Part shown: positions 41,359 to 48,956 of the stretch, piece by piece
Layout of the letters: every line of letters begins with the position of its first letter
Numbering within the stretch: the stretch's first letter is position 1
Origin: Rouxiella sp. WC2420
Lineage (GTDB): Bacteria; Pseudomonadota; Gammaproteobacteria; Enterobacterales; Enterobacteriaceae
DNA length: 64,000 nt
Direction of reading: 5' to 3'
Assembly: GCF_041200025.1 (NCBI RefSeq)
Contig: NZ_CP165628.1
Span: 1,116,001-1,180,000, forward strand
Translations under genes and position numbers: made by a program
The notes under the pieces: generated by a model
Seen by the model: the letters and a program-made list of their open reading frames with translations, nothing else
What the model was told of the DNA's origin: nothing
Database searches by the model: none

Positions 41359-41439
41359 AGTGGGTTCTCCCGAGCGAGATTGATTCAATTAGATTGGCGT
41401 TATGATAAGTCTTATTTGAGGACATGAATCGATTCAGGC

Positions 41440-41470
41440 ATGAGATGCCTTTGAAGTGGAATGAAGTGCA
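41440..41470 (-). promoter_or_regulatory. YpdB-type operator of yhjX
   Basis: On the minus strand TGCACTTCAT-N11-GGCATCTCAT. The E. coli YpdB site is a direct repeat of GGCATTTCAT with an 11-bp spacer; the half-sites here differ by two and one bases and the spacer is exact. About 82 bp upstream of the yhjX start. Confidence 0.7.
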
Positions 41471-41563
41471 TTAATAGCGGTATGAATGACCTAAAGTGTC
41501 CTTTTTACAGAGGATAATTTGGCTTAAATCTGTTTTGTCAGGCCGCTTGGTGCCTGGCTTTAG

Positions 41564-41577
41564 TTGATCTACATCAT
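41564..41577. promoter_or_regulatory. FNR-like site
   Basis: TTGAT-CTAC-ATCAT, 9 of 10 to FNR consensus, in the divergent region between yhjX and the VOC gene. Confidence 0.45.
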
Positions 41578-41746
41578 CAACAACGTAGTTAGGTTTGCTG
41601 TCTGCTATCTGAAAAACGTCAAAAGCACAGCGATGAGTTTGTTTAGCTCAAAACAGGGATTGGTTTTGCAGAAAACTTCGTTCTGGAAAAGGGGCCTTCT
41701 TATTACTCTGCACGCTATTGGAAAAAATTTTTAAAGAGAGCGCGTT

Positions 41747-42592
41747 ATGTCGGATTTGGTGCCTTATCTTGATCACGTTGTTATAAATGTTGCCGAGGGT
41801 CTTAACCTGTCAGAGCAGCTGTTTCGCAGGTTGGGATTTAACCTGACAACTCGCGGCCATCACTCGCTTGGATCGAGCAATCATTTAGCCATCTTCAATG
41901 ATAATTATCTTGAGTTACTCGGTTATGAAGACCGCAATACGCTACAGCGTAAGGATCTGTATCAGGCGCCGTTGGGGCTTAATGGGCTGGTGTGGAAAAC
42001 CCAGGACGCCGCTGCTGTGTATCAGCAGCTATCGCAGCATCAGTTGGCCGAAGCCGAACCCAAAGCTTTTTTCCGCCCGGTTAAGCTCAACGATGGCACC
42101 GAACCCAACGCGCGATTTCAAACCGTGCCGGTTAAAGCCTCTCGCATCCCGCATGGTCGGAGCTTTTTTTGTCAGCACTTAACGCCTGAACTGGTTTGGC
42201 GTGCCGAATGGCAAACCCATCCTAATGCGGTCTCGCATATTAGTGAATTTGTGATTTCTGCCAGAGATATCCGCCATGCTGCACAAGTGTATGTGGACAT
42301 TTTTGGTAAGGAGCACATTAATGAGATAGATCCTCAGGAAGTTGCCTTGCAGGCCGGAGGTGCCAAGGTGCGCTTTATCACTCCTGAGAAAGCTCAGGCT
42401 GTTTTCGGCATCACGCTAACGGATGATTGTGATGAGGCAAAAATGGTAGCGCTGAGTTTTGGCACCTATTCGCTGGAAACCACGCGTCAAAGTTTACAGC
42501 GCGGTGAGATTCACTTTACCGAGGTTGGGGGGCGAATCCTTGCGCAGGTCGGGCATGGACTCGGGTTAACGTTAGCCTTTTATGAGAACTGA
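41747..42592 (+). CDS. VOC/glyoxalase-like protein
   Basis: 281 residues in two vicinal-oxygen-chelate modules. The first begins YLDHVVINVAEGL with His and Glu (YLELLGYE) in metal-ligand-like positions; the second contains SEFVISARDIRHAAQVYVDIFG. Fits the Glyoxalase_3-type domain. Could be a dioxygenase or lyase; substrate unknown. Monocistronic, divergent from yhjX. Confidence 0.75.
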   Translation: MSDLVPYLDHVVINVAEGLNLSEQLFRRLGFNLTTRGHHSLGSSNHLAIFNDNYLELLGYEDRNTLQRKDLYQAPLGLNGLVWKTQDAAAVYQQLSQHQLAEAEPKAFFRPVKLNDGTEPNARFQTVPVKASRIPHGRSFFCQHLTPELVWRAEWQTHPNAVSHISEFVISARDIRHAAQVYVDIFGKEHINEIDPQEVALQAGGAKVRFITPEKAQAVFGITLTDDCDEAKMVALSFGTYSLETTRQSLQRGEIHFTEVGGRILAQVGHGLGLTLAFYEN

Positions 42593-42642
42593 AGGTTGAA
42601 ATTGAAAGTTTAGAATTGAAAACGTTAAGTAAAGGTGGAAAC

Positions 42643-42684
42643 TAACGTTGATAGACTGGGTCGAAAAGTAAACTATCAACGTTA
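42643..42684. repeat. 12-bp inverted repeat before lipoprotein gene
   Basis: Perfect TAACGTTGATAG-N18-CTATCAACGTTA; its 3' arm abuts the ribosome site AAGGAAC of the lipoprotein gene. Possible operator or translation-controlling hairpin. Confidence 0.65.
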
Positions 42685-42697
42685 AGGAACAACTTTT

Positions 42698-42841
42698 ATG
42701 AATAGCATAAAGTGTATTTACGCAAAAGCCTGCCTTCTAGCCCTGATTTTAGCCACTCTAAGCGGCTGTGCGTATCAGAGTCCTTCAGGTGATACCAAGA
42801 TTCAAGGATCGGGTACGATAAGTGCGGGAGCTGCGTTCTAA
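42698..42841 (+). CDS. 47-residue lipoprotein
   Basis: Starts MNSIKCIYAKACLLALILA and has lipobox TLSGC; the mature part is ~24 residues ending GSGTISAGAAF. Resembles the many short enterobacterial lipoproteins of unknown function. Ribosome site AAGGAAC. Confidence 0.7.
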   Translation: MNSIKCIYAKACLLALILATLSGCAYQSPSGDTKIQGSGTISAGAAF

Positions 42842-43078
42842 TTTTAAGTTTATGAGTATTAAAATGCTTTGCAGGAAAATGGTACTTTCCTGCAATGGAT
42901 TATATTTTTGAGCGCTTTTATTGATTTAGATCAACGAAAGCGCTTAAAAAACTTAATCGGTGTTGAATGATTTAAAAAAACATGCAGAATCTAAATAATA
43001 AAGTTGCTGGCTAAAAAATATTAACATTATGGCTATCCCTCATCCCTGCGTTCATCATTTTACTGATTGTATTCATTG

Positions 43079-43351
43079 TTAGTTTAATGAATAATCTTCA
43101 ATCTTATTAATTATGTTTTCAATTTCACTTCGACTTTTATCAGTCTCAGCAACAGCTTTATCAACAATTAGCTCTTTTATAAAGAAGTCTATCGCAATAG
43201 TTGTTTTTTTGACGACATTTTCCATGGTGACTTCTCTATATGCATCAGGCTCGACTTGTTTTTGCAGTTCTGTTTTAACATACTGAAAGAAGTCCTCAGG
43301 TGCTTCATAAGTAGCGATTCCATGAATCATCATATCCAATGTTAATATCAT
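43079..43351 (-). CDS. Hypothetical helical protein
   Basis: 90 residues, begins MILTLDMMIHGIATYEAPED; mostly amphipathic helix (ENVVKKTTIAIDFFIKELIV, SEIENIINKIEDYSLN). Not recognised. GAGAGGCTATAT precedes the ATG. AT-rich relative to the window average, suggesting possible acquisition. Confidence 0.55.
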   Translation of the reverse strand: MILTLDMMIHGIATYEAPEDFFQYVKTELQKQVEPDAYREVTMENVVKKTTIAIDFFIKELIVDKAVAETDKSRSEIENIINKIEDYSLN

Positions 43352-43847
43352 ATATAGCCTCTCGTATTTTATTTATTTAGATACATTCAGACAAACTTGA
43401 TGCTTTGAATGAGGTTTGCCTACTAATTTTAGGGACTTTACCCTCATATTCATCGGTCTACGTACGGCCAATCACTTGAGATAATCTTATCAATATAGGC
43501 TTATGAAGGCCGTTAGATCAAGAATTCCCGTCACATATCTCATACATTCTCGCTACCAAAAGCGATTTTTGAGAGCTGCAAAGCTTTGCCTGCGGCATGT
43601 TTCGCTTTTTCCTCAATCAAAACAACTCACAACCTTTGGTTAAAAAAATTTGTCAATGCAGTTCCGGGTTTCTGGTCTGTTTGGCCCCGTTCCCATGAGC
43701 GATAGCTATCTTCGGATAAAATTTAACTTAGAGCAGATTTCCTGCTTCGAGACGTTGAGTTAATCTTCATCTCCAGTTGTTATGAGGTTTGAATTTCGTT
43801 GATGAATTGTTAATTAATCATGCTTAATACGAAAATAAAGTGGATGA
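43352..43847. other. AT-rich intergenic region with a decayed HTH fragment
   Basis: Gene-free apart from the antitoxin-like remnant at 43627-43770 (minus strand). Confidence 0.4.
43627..43770 (-). pseudogene. Remnant of XRE/HigA-type antitoxin gene
   Basis: The 48-codon frame MKINSTSRSRKSALS-stop-ILSEDSYRSWERGQ... ends after TNFFNQRL. The LSEDSYRSWERGQ segment matches the helix-turn-helix of HigA/NadS-like antitoxins (xxxSxRTYxNWExGR). An in-frame stop at codon 16 and missing upstream part indicate decay; no toxin gene is present. Confidence 0.3.
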
Positions 43848-44096
43848 CTATAAATTAATGTATTTTAAACTATTGTCTGGTAAGTTTTCTTGAGTGTTCG
43901 CCATTGGCGCTGAACCTTTCAATATACCGCGCTGTGTTAGAAAAGCGATCATTTCGTTTATGTTGTGCTCTGTGTAGATAGCTTTTTCAAATCCACGAAG
44001 GAAAAAAACTGTTTTGTCGCCATTGCTTTTAATTAAATAGATTTCAGCAATGCTGATTATAAAATCACAATTATCAATGCTTTTAATTTGCATCAT
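43848..44096 (-). CDS. Hypothetical small protein
   Basis: 82 residues, begins MMQIKSIDNCDFIISIAEIY; predicted mixed strand/helix with ENINEMIAFLTQRGIL-like helix. Not recognised. AT-rich; TTGGACACACGAAA gives a modest ribosome site. Confidence 0.5.
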   Translation of the reverse strand: MMQIKSIDNCDFIISIAEIYLIKSNGDKTVFFLRGFEKAIYTEHNINEMIAFLTQRGILKGSAPMANTQENLPDNSLKYINL

Positions 44097-44495
44097 TTTC
44101 GTGTGTCCAAGGTTTTAATATAACTTTGTTAGGATTAATCTTAACGAAGTTATACTACTCTCGATTTTTTTAATTGGAAATAGAGTAAATTGTTTAAAGA
44201 TGCTAATTCTTTCCTGTTTGTTGTAAGTGTGAGCATATTGAGTGCTTGTTAAGCAATCCACTTTCTAAATATAAAGTATTCAAACCTTTGATGTAGAGTT
44301 TTCATAACTTCCTGTATTCATTAAATTTGCCGAGTGATTGATTTTTGAGCGACAGGCAAAGCAGAATTTCTTGATTTACATTAGGAGAAATCATAGGTTA
44401 TTTCTTACCTATTTGTTATCGATAACTCGCGCCCGAGATGATGCCTGCTTTCTGTTACCGCACTTACGGGGGTGAAATTATCCATGGAGGTTATG
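44097..44495. other. Intergenic region upstream of RhtB-family gene
   Basis: AT-rich divergent region; no clear operator or RNA seen. Confidence 0.35.
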
Positions 44496-45122
44496 ATGCA
44501 TGCGGAACTGCTTTCTCTATTTTCCATTGCTGTAGCGCTGGCAGTTGGGGCGATGAGCCCCGGTCCCAGTTTTATTTTTGTGGCAAAAACGGCTATCGCT
44601 TCCTCACGTCGCGATGGTCTGGCGACCGCGTTGGGTATGGGGATCGGTTGCGCAATACTGGTTCTAATCGCTTTTTCCGGGCTACATACTTTGCTGGTTA
44701 CCGTTCCCTGGCTCTATCTCACGCTGAAGATTTGCGGCGGCCTGTACCTTTTTTATATGGCAATCAAGATTTTCCGGGGGGCGAGTCAGAAACTAACGTT
44801 GGGAGAAGGGGGGGAATCGGCAAGGATTGGTTTCAAAAAAGCCTTTATGACCGGATTGATTACCCAACTATGTAATCCCAAGACGGTTTTAGTCCTGGCC
44901 GGTATTTTTGCTGCATTGTCCCCTCGCGACATCCCCGGCTACTTCTATTGGCTTTTACCGGTAATGGGCTTTGCCATTGATTCACTGTGGTACACCTTTG
45001 TGGCCTATGTCTTGTCATCGGCCAAGCCACAGCGTGTTTATTTACGCTATAAGAAAAGTATTAGCCGTATCAGTGGTGGAGTGATGGCGGCGCTTGGGTT
45101 AAGGCTGATCCTGACCAAATAA
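44496..45122 (+). CDS. LysE/RhtB-family amino-acid exporter
   Basis: ~208-residue, 6-TM exporter. Signature LAVGAMSPGPSFIFVAKTAI in TM1, GLATALGMGIGC, and FKKAFMTGLITQLCNPKTVL. Exports amino acids or derivatives such as threonine or homoserine; specificity unknown. Among several in-frame starts (GTG 44472, ATG 44484, 44493), the ATG at 44496 has GGAGG at optimal spacing. Convergent with the LysR gene, 5 bp between stops. Confidence 0.88.
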   Translation: MHAELLSLFSIAVALAVGAMSPGPSFIFVAKTAIASSRRDGLATALGMGIGCAILVLIAFSGLHTLLVTVPWLYLTLKICGGLYLFYMAIKIFRGASQKLTLGEGGESARIGFKKAFMTGLITQLCNPKTVLVLAGIFAALSPRDIPGYFYWLLPVMGFAIDSLWYTFVAYVLSSAKPQRVYLRYKKSISRISGGVMAALGLRLILTK

Positions 45123-45127
45123 AACTC

Positions 45128-46009
45128 TCAAAAAGCCAGCGGAAAGACTTCGCAAATGGTCTTATGCAGGTAACCGGTGGCTTCTGAAAGATGGCTATTT
45201 GACTGATGCAGGGCAATGCCAATATTGCCCATCTCAGGCAGTTCAGGTCGGTCAATGATCTTTAGTCTGGTTGGCATGCCCATCTCGGTACGCAAAGTCA
45301 TTCCCAATCCTGCAGATGCGGCCGCCCATATTCCACTGAGGCTACGGCTGGTAAAAGCAATGCGCCAAGGGATGCCTGCATGATCCAGAGCGGCGATGGC
45401 GAGAGTGCGCATAATACAAGGCGCATCGAAAACCAGAAGCGGTAAGGGAGTTCCTTCTCGCAGATAAGGCGTAATTTCGAAATCAGTCGCGCTAATCCAA
45501 TGCAGCGGCAGGCTGCCTAATGATTGGTTGAAAGGCGTGGTTTCTTCCCCCTGCCAACTCAGGGCTAAATCTAGCTCGTTTTGCCTGATAGCACTAAGCA
45601 ATGGGCCATTGCGAGTCACGGTTGCCGAGATTTGCACCTTTGGATGGATACGAGAAAACTGGCCGAGAATAGCCGGTAGCAGTGCTTCGCCAAAATCCTC
45701 CTGCAAACCTAAACGAATTTCGCCGGCAACGGTGCTGGCGCTCATTGCCGCGCAGGCTTCATCATTGAGATTCAATAATCTGCGCGCATATCCCAGCAAA
45801 ATTTCGCCCTGAGCGGTTAATGCCAGATGGCGACCAGATTTTTGCATCAGTGCCGTGCCTGCCTGCTGTTCCAGCTTTTTAAGCTGCGCGCTGATGGCCG
45901 AGGTTGAACGACCCAACCGGTCGGCGGCCAATACAAAGCTTCCCAACTCAATGCCGGTTACAAAAGTCCGCAATGCTTCTGCATCAAATGTCAGAGGGCG
46001 TTTTGCCAT
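45128..46009 (-). CDS. LysR-family transcriptional regulator
   Basis: 293 residues: HTH (LRTFVTGIELGSFVLAADRL, LKKLEQQAGTALMQKSGRHL) plus sensor domain (LDLALSWQGEE, AASAGLGMTLRTEMGMP). Divergent from the tautomerase/DUF4865 pair (117 bp) and probably regulates it. Confidence 0.9.
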   Translation of the reverse strand: MAKRPLTFDAEALRTFVTGIELGSFVLAADRLGRSTSAISAQLKKLEQQAGTALMQKSGRHLALTAQGEILLGYARRLLNLNDEACAAMSASTVAGEIRLGLQEDFGEALLPAILGQFSRIHPKVQISATVTRNGPLLSAIRQNELDLALSWQGEETTPFNQSLGSLPLHWISATDFEITPYLREGTPLPLLVFDAPCIMRTLAIAALDHAGIPWRIAFTSRSLSGIWAAASAGLGMTLRTEMGMPTRLKIIDRPELPEMGNIGIALHQSNSHLSEATGYLHKTICEVFPLAF

Positions 46010-46126
46010 GATTAATCATCCTGTTTTTCGGGAATAATGGTGCTGTTATATCTGATTTTATAAATCATCATAGGCGCTTATCTTCTTTATTACACCTTTT
46101 GAGTAACGTAATAGCAGGAGATAATC

Positions 46127-46534
46127 ATGCCTATGACCCGTATTGCGATCCCGGAACAGCGATTCACACTTTGGCGCGACGCGATTTCCCGTGCGCTGCA
46201 ACAGACTCTGGTTAGCAGTTTTGACATCCCCGAAACCGACTGTTTTCAACTTTTTGACCGCTATCAGCCGGAGGAACGCATCTTTGACCGCCACTATTTA
46301 TCTGGATCTGAGCAGGGCCGCAGTGAGGATTTTCTGCTGTTTCAGATAACCGCAGGCAGACCGCGCGGACCAGAGGAGAAACAGAAATTGTATTTGAAGT
46401 TGGTGGAACTGCTTGAGCAATCCATAGGTATCAAGCCGCAGGACGTGATGGTAGTGATTACTTTTACTCAGCCTGAAGACTGGTCTTTCGGCAGTGGAAA
46501 GCTGTTTAAGGTCTCTGATATTCCACGACCTTAA
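46127..46534 (+). CDS. Tautomerase-superfamily protein
   Basis: 135 residues, begins MPMTRIAIPEQRFTLWR: long-form tautomerase of the YusQ-like type. Pro-2 is in the position of the catalytic N-terminal proline. The GRPRGPEEKQKLYLKLVELL helix and VMVVITFTQPEDWSFG strand fit the family. Substrate unknown. Paired with DUF4865 (10-bp gap). Confidence 0.85.
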   Translation: MPMTRIAIPEQRFTLWRDAISRALQQTLVSSFDIPETDCFQLFDRYQPEERIFDRHYLSGSEQGRSEDFLLFQITAGRPRGPEEKQKLYLKLVELLEQSIGIKPQDVMVVITFTQPEDWSFGSGKLFKVSDIPRP

Positions 46535-46544
46535 GGAGAAGAAC

Positions 46545-47087
46545 ATGCTGGCGATGCAATACAGTTTCACGCTTCCGGCCGATTATGATATGACCATTAT
46601 CGAGCGTCGTATCGCCGATAACGGTCATCTGCTGGATGGTTATCCGGGGCTGATTTTTAAAACTTATCTCTATGCGATTCAGAACGACGGGTTAACCGCC
46701 AGTGACGAGAATCTCTATGCGCCTTTCTATCTTTGGCAGGACGCCGCAAGCCTGAACAGTTTTCTGTTAAGTCCGGGGTTTGCGGCGGTATCGCGGGCTT
46801 TCGGCAGGCCAGAGGTCAAGATTTATCCCGTGCTTTCGGTGGCATTATCGCCTGACATCCGTCAGGCTAAATTCGCCTGCCGGAAGATTGAGCCAATCAG
46901 GCCTTACAGCAGTCTTTCGTCACTAGGTGAGCCAGTAAAAATAGGAGAAGAGTTGGCGCGTTTAGTTGCCTGGGATCCGCAAAATTGGCAGCTGATTGGC
47001 TTGAGTCTGTGGAAAATATTGCCGCAAGAGGTAGCCTCAACCAGCCAAAACTATCAAATTGGCCATATTTCACTGCCGAAAAATTGA
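46545..47087 (+). CDS. DUF4865-family protein
   Basis: 180 residues; MLAMQYSFTLPADYDMTIIE and YAPFYLWQDAASLNSFLLSP are typical of DUF4865, possibly an alpha-beta barrel like that of monooxygenases. It regularly accompanies such tautomerases. The ATG at 46545 follows AAGGAGAAGAAC. Confidence 0.82.
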   Translation: MLAMQYSFTLPADYDMTIIERRIADNGHLLDGYPGLIFKTYLYAIQNDGLTASDENLYAPFYLWQDAASLNSFLLSPGFAAVSRAFGRPEVKIYPVLSVALSPDIRQAKFACRKIEPIRPYSSLSSLGEPVKIGEELARLVAWDPQNWQLIGLSLWKILPQEVASTSQNYQIGHISLPKN

Positions 47088-47378
47088 ATCATGCACTGAG
47101 TAAAAAAGCCTAATCAATAAGTCTTTATTATGGCACGGCCGAAAGGCATCGGCTGGGCCTGAGCCCCTGTATTGTACGACTTAACATACCGCAAAAATCG
47201 TTAATCCTACCGCTAAAATACAATTCTTCTTTTGTATGATAATAAATCCGTATGGATAAAAATCACCCAGCTTAAACAGGCTAATTACTGCATTAAAAGT
47301 CAAAAAATCAGACTCAAAATTCAATTTAACTGTCTGTTTTTATTTGTTTAATTTTCTAAAAAACTTCAGTCATAAAAA
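47088..47378. other. Intergenic region before the catabolic cluster
   Basis: AT-rich; no ORF or terminator convincingly seen. The regulatory sites of the next operon begin at 47379. Confidence 0.4.
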
Positions 47379-47392
47379 GTGATTTTCATCAC
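47379..47392 (+). promoter_or_regulatory. CRP site of the catabolic cluster
   Basis: Exact GTGAT-TTTC-ATCAC, centred at 47385.5. With a -10 TATAAT at 47434-47439 and start near 47447 the centre is about -61.5, the class I position. Confidence 0.7.
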
Positions 47393-47428
47393 AATATCGC
47401 CGCTCACAAAGTAAGCGGTTAGATTGAC

Positions 47429-47450
47429 TTTCGTATAATCGTATACGAAA
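47429..47450 (+). promoter_or_regulatory. GntR-type operator overlapping the -10 box
   Basis: Inverted repeat TTTCGTAT-N6-ATACGAAA with inner palindrome TCGTATACGA, resembling FadR-subfamily (FCD) GntR operators (core GTATAC). It covers the perfect -10 TATAAT (47434-47439) and predicted start, so binding should repress. The GntR protein encoded at 53901-54695 is the likely ligand-sensing repressor. Confidence 0.7.
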
Positions 47451-47484
47451 TTGGTCTCATGTTGATTTGCTGTGGAAATGACCA

Positions 47485-47889
47485 ATGAAGACCGCGATTA
47501 CCTATCCTGGGTTGGGAACTGAAGACCGACCAATGGGGCCTGCTCCTCTTTCAGCCGCCATTTTATCTGAACCGATGCTGTTTATTTCTGGACAGGTCGC
47601 CATTGATCCTTACAGCGGCAAAATTGTTGGCAGTGATATTGCGTCCCAGACACGTCAGGTTTTAGCGAACATTGAGTCTTTGCTCAAGCAGGCCGATATG
47701 ACGCTGGACTGTCTGGTTCGCGTAACAATTTACCTCACCGATCTTTCACAGTTTGCCGGCATGAATGAAGTTTATGGCGAAGTGCTCTCCGCTCCCTATC
47801 CTGCTCGTGCCACGGTAGGTATTACGCTGAATCATCCCGATCTGCTGGTGGAAATGGAAGCAACAGCGATGCGTCAGATTGCAAAATAA
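47485..47889 (+). CDS. RidA-family protein
   Basis: 134-residue YjgF/YER057c/UK114 trimeric deaminase. LFISGQVAIDPYSGKIVG, the Arg in CLVRVTIYLTDL (near 90), YPARATVGI (near 109) and VEMEATA are conserved positions. Typical members hydrolyse reactive enamines/imines; this one may act on a pathway intermediate. First gene of the cluster. Confidence 0.9.
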   Translation: MKTAITYPGLGTEDRPMGPAPLSAAILSEPMLFISGQVAIDPYSGKIVGSDIASQTRQVLANIESLLKQADMTLDCLVRVTIYLTDLSQFAGMNEVYGEVLSAPYPARATVGITLNHPDLLVEMEATAMRQIAK

Positions 47890-47966
47890 CAAGCAGCGGC
47901 AATTATTTTAAAAAATTATAAATCACAGGCGAAAGCCTATTTTTTCAGCACCAGGGGAACTTAATC

Positions 47967-48860
47967 ATGAACAATGCATTGCGACTGGCTGTTTGGATGA
48001 CGGGATTCACCGCAATTATGCTCTCTTCCCTATCTGCAGCTCAGGCTGCGGATGACATCAAACCCTCGGCCAAAGACTTTGCCGCTATGGCCCAATGTAA
48101 AACCTTGCAGGCCAAGTATCCTTCTCTGGTCGGCAAGCAGGTGGTGGTCGGCCTTGGCGGATATACCAAAGGTTTTGAGGCTCCGTCGGCAAAGGATCCT
48201 TCAGTGATTGAAGGGTTGGATCCTTCACTGTTCGATCGTCTTGGTGGCTGTCTTGGTTTCACTAACACTTATCAAAATGGATCCTTTAACGTGCTGCTAA
48301 CCTCGATCACCAGCGGTCGTGCGGATATCGGCCCGATGCTTTACGTTACTGATGCGCGCCTGAAACAGATAGCGTTTGTCGCCTCGGTGCAGGTGCAGGA
48401 CGGATCACTGGTAGCAAAAGGCAATCCAAAAAATATTAAAACCGTAGATGACCTGTGCGGTAAAACCGTGGCCGCTGCGGCAGGAACCTATGAAGCTGCA
48501 ACACTGGTTCCTCGGCAAAATGCTATCTGCAAGAAAGAAGGCAAGCCCGAGATCGATATGCTGATGGTGCAGAACACCGATAACAGCATTCAGGCGATCA
48601 AAAGCGATCGCGCCGATATTTATCTCACTGAGGCCGGATCGGCGCGTGAAGTCGCCAAGGCCGATCCTTCCCTGCAAACTTCATTTACTGTCGATCTGCC
48701 GATCATGGTCGGTTTCCCTATTGCCAAAGACAACACTGTGATGCGCCACGCGGTGCTGGACGCCATGAAAGTGATTCAGAGCAGCGGCGCGCAGAAAAAA
48801 CTGTTGGATTTCTGGGGCCAGGGCGGCAGTGCCGAACGTCCCGCAGTTGATAAAGGCTAA
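47967..48860 (+). CDS. ABC transporter periplasmic binding protein (family 3)
   Basis: 297 residues with signal peptide (cleavage after AQAA near 27) and a polar amino-acid-type binding fold (NVLLTSITSGRADIGPM, TVDDLCGKTVAAAAGTYEA, IQAIKSDRADIYLTEAGSA). Feeds substrate to the downstream permease-ATPase. Several Cys residues could form disulfides. Confidence 0.9.
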   Translation: MNNALRLAVWMTGFTAIMLSSLSAAQAADDIKPSAKDFAAMAQCKTLQAKYPSLVGKQVVVGLGGYTKGFEAPSAKDPSVIEGLDPSLFDRLGGCLGFTNTYQNGSFNVLLTSITSGRADIGPMLYVTDARLKQIAFVASVQVQDGSLVAKGNPKNIKTVDDLCGKTVAAAAGTYEAATLVPRQNAICKKEGKPEIDMLMVQNTDNSIQAIKSDRADIYLTEAGSAREVAKADPSLQTSFTVDLPIMVGFPIAKDNTVMRHAVLDAMKVIQSSGAQKKLLDFWGQGGSAERPAVDKG

Positions 48861-48956
48861 AGCATGGAGCTGGGGCTGCTGATTGTGACCGCCCCAGTTT
48901 TTCCCCTATGCAGTAGATTTTTTGAATGCCCAGTCTGACCGTCAGGAGTCGACGAT

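Noticed and set aside
44438..44875. 145-codon ORF overlapping the RhtB-family gene in another frame
   Set aside because: It is a shadow frame: the overlapping frame encodes a clear six-TM LysE/RhtB protein.
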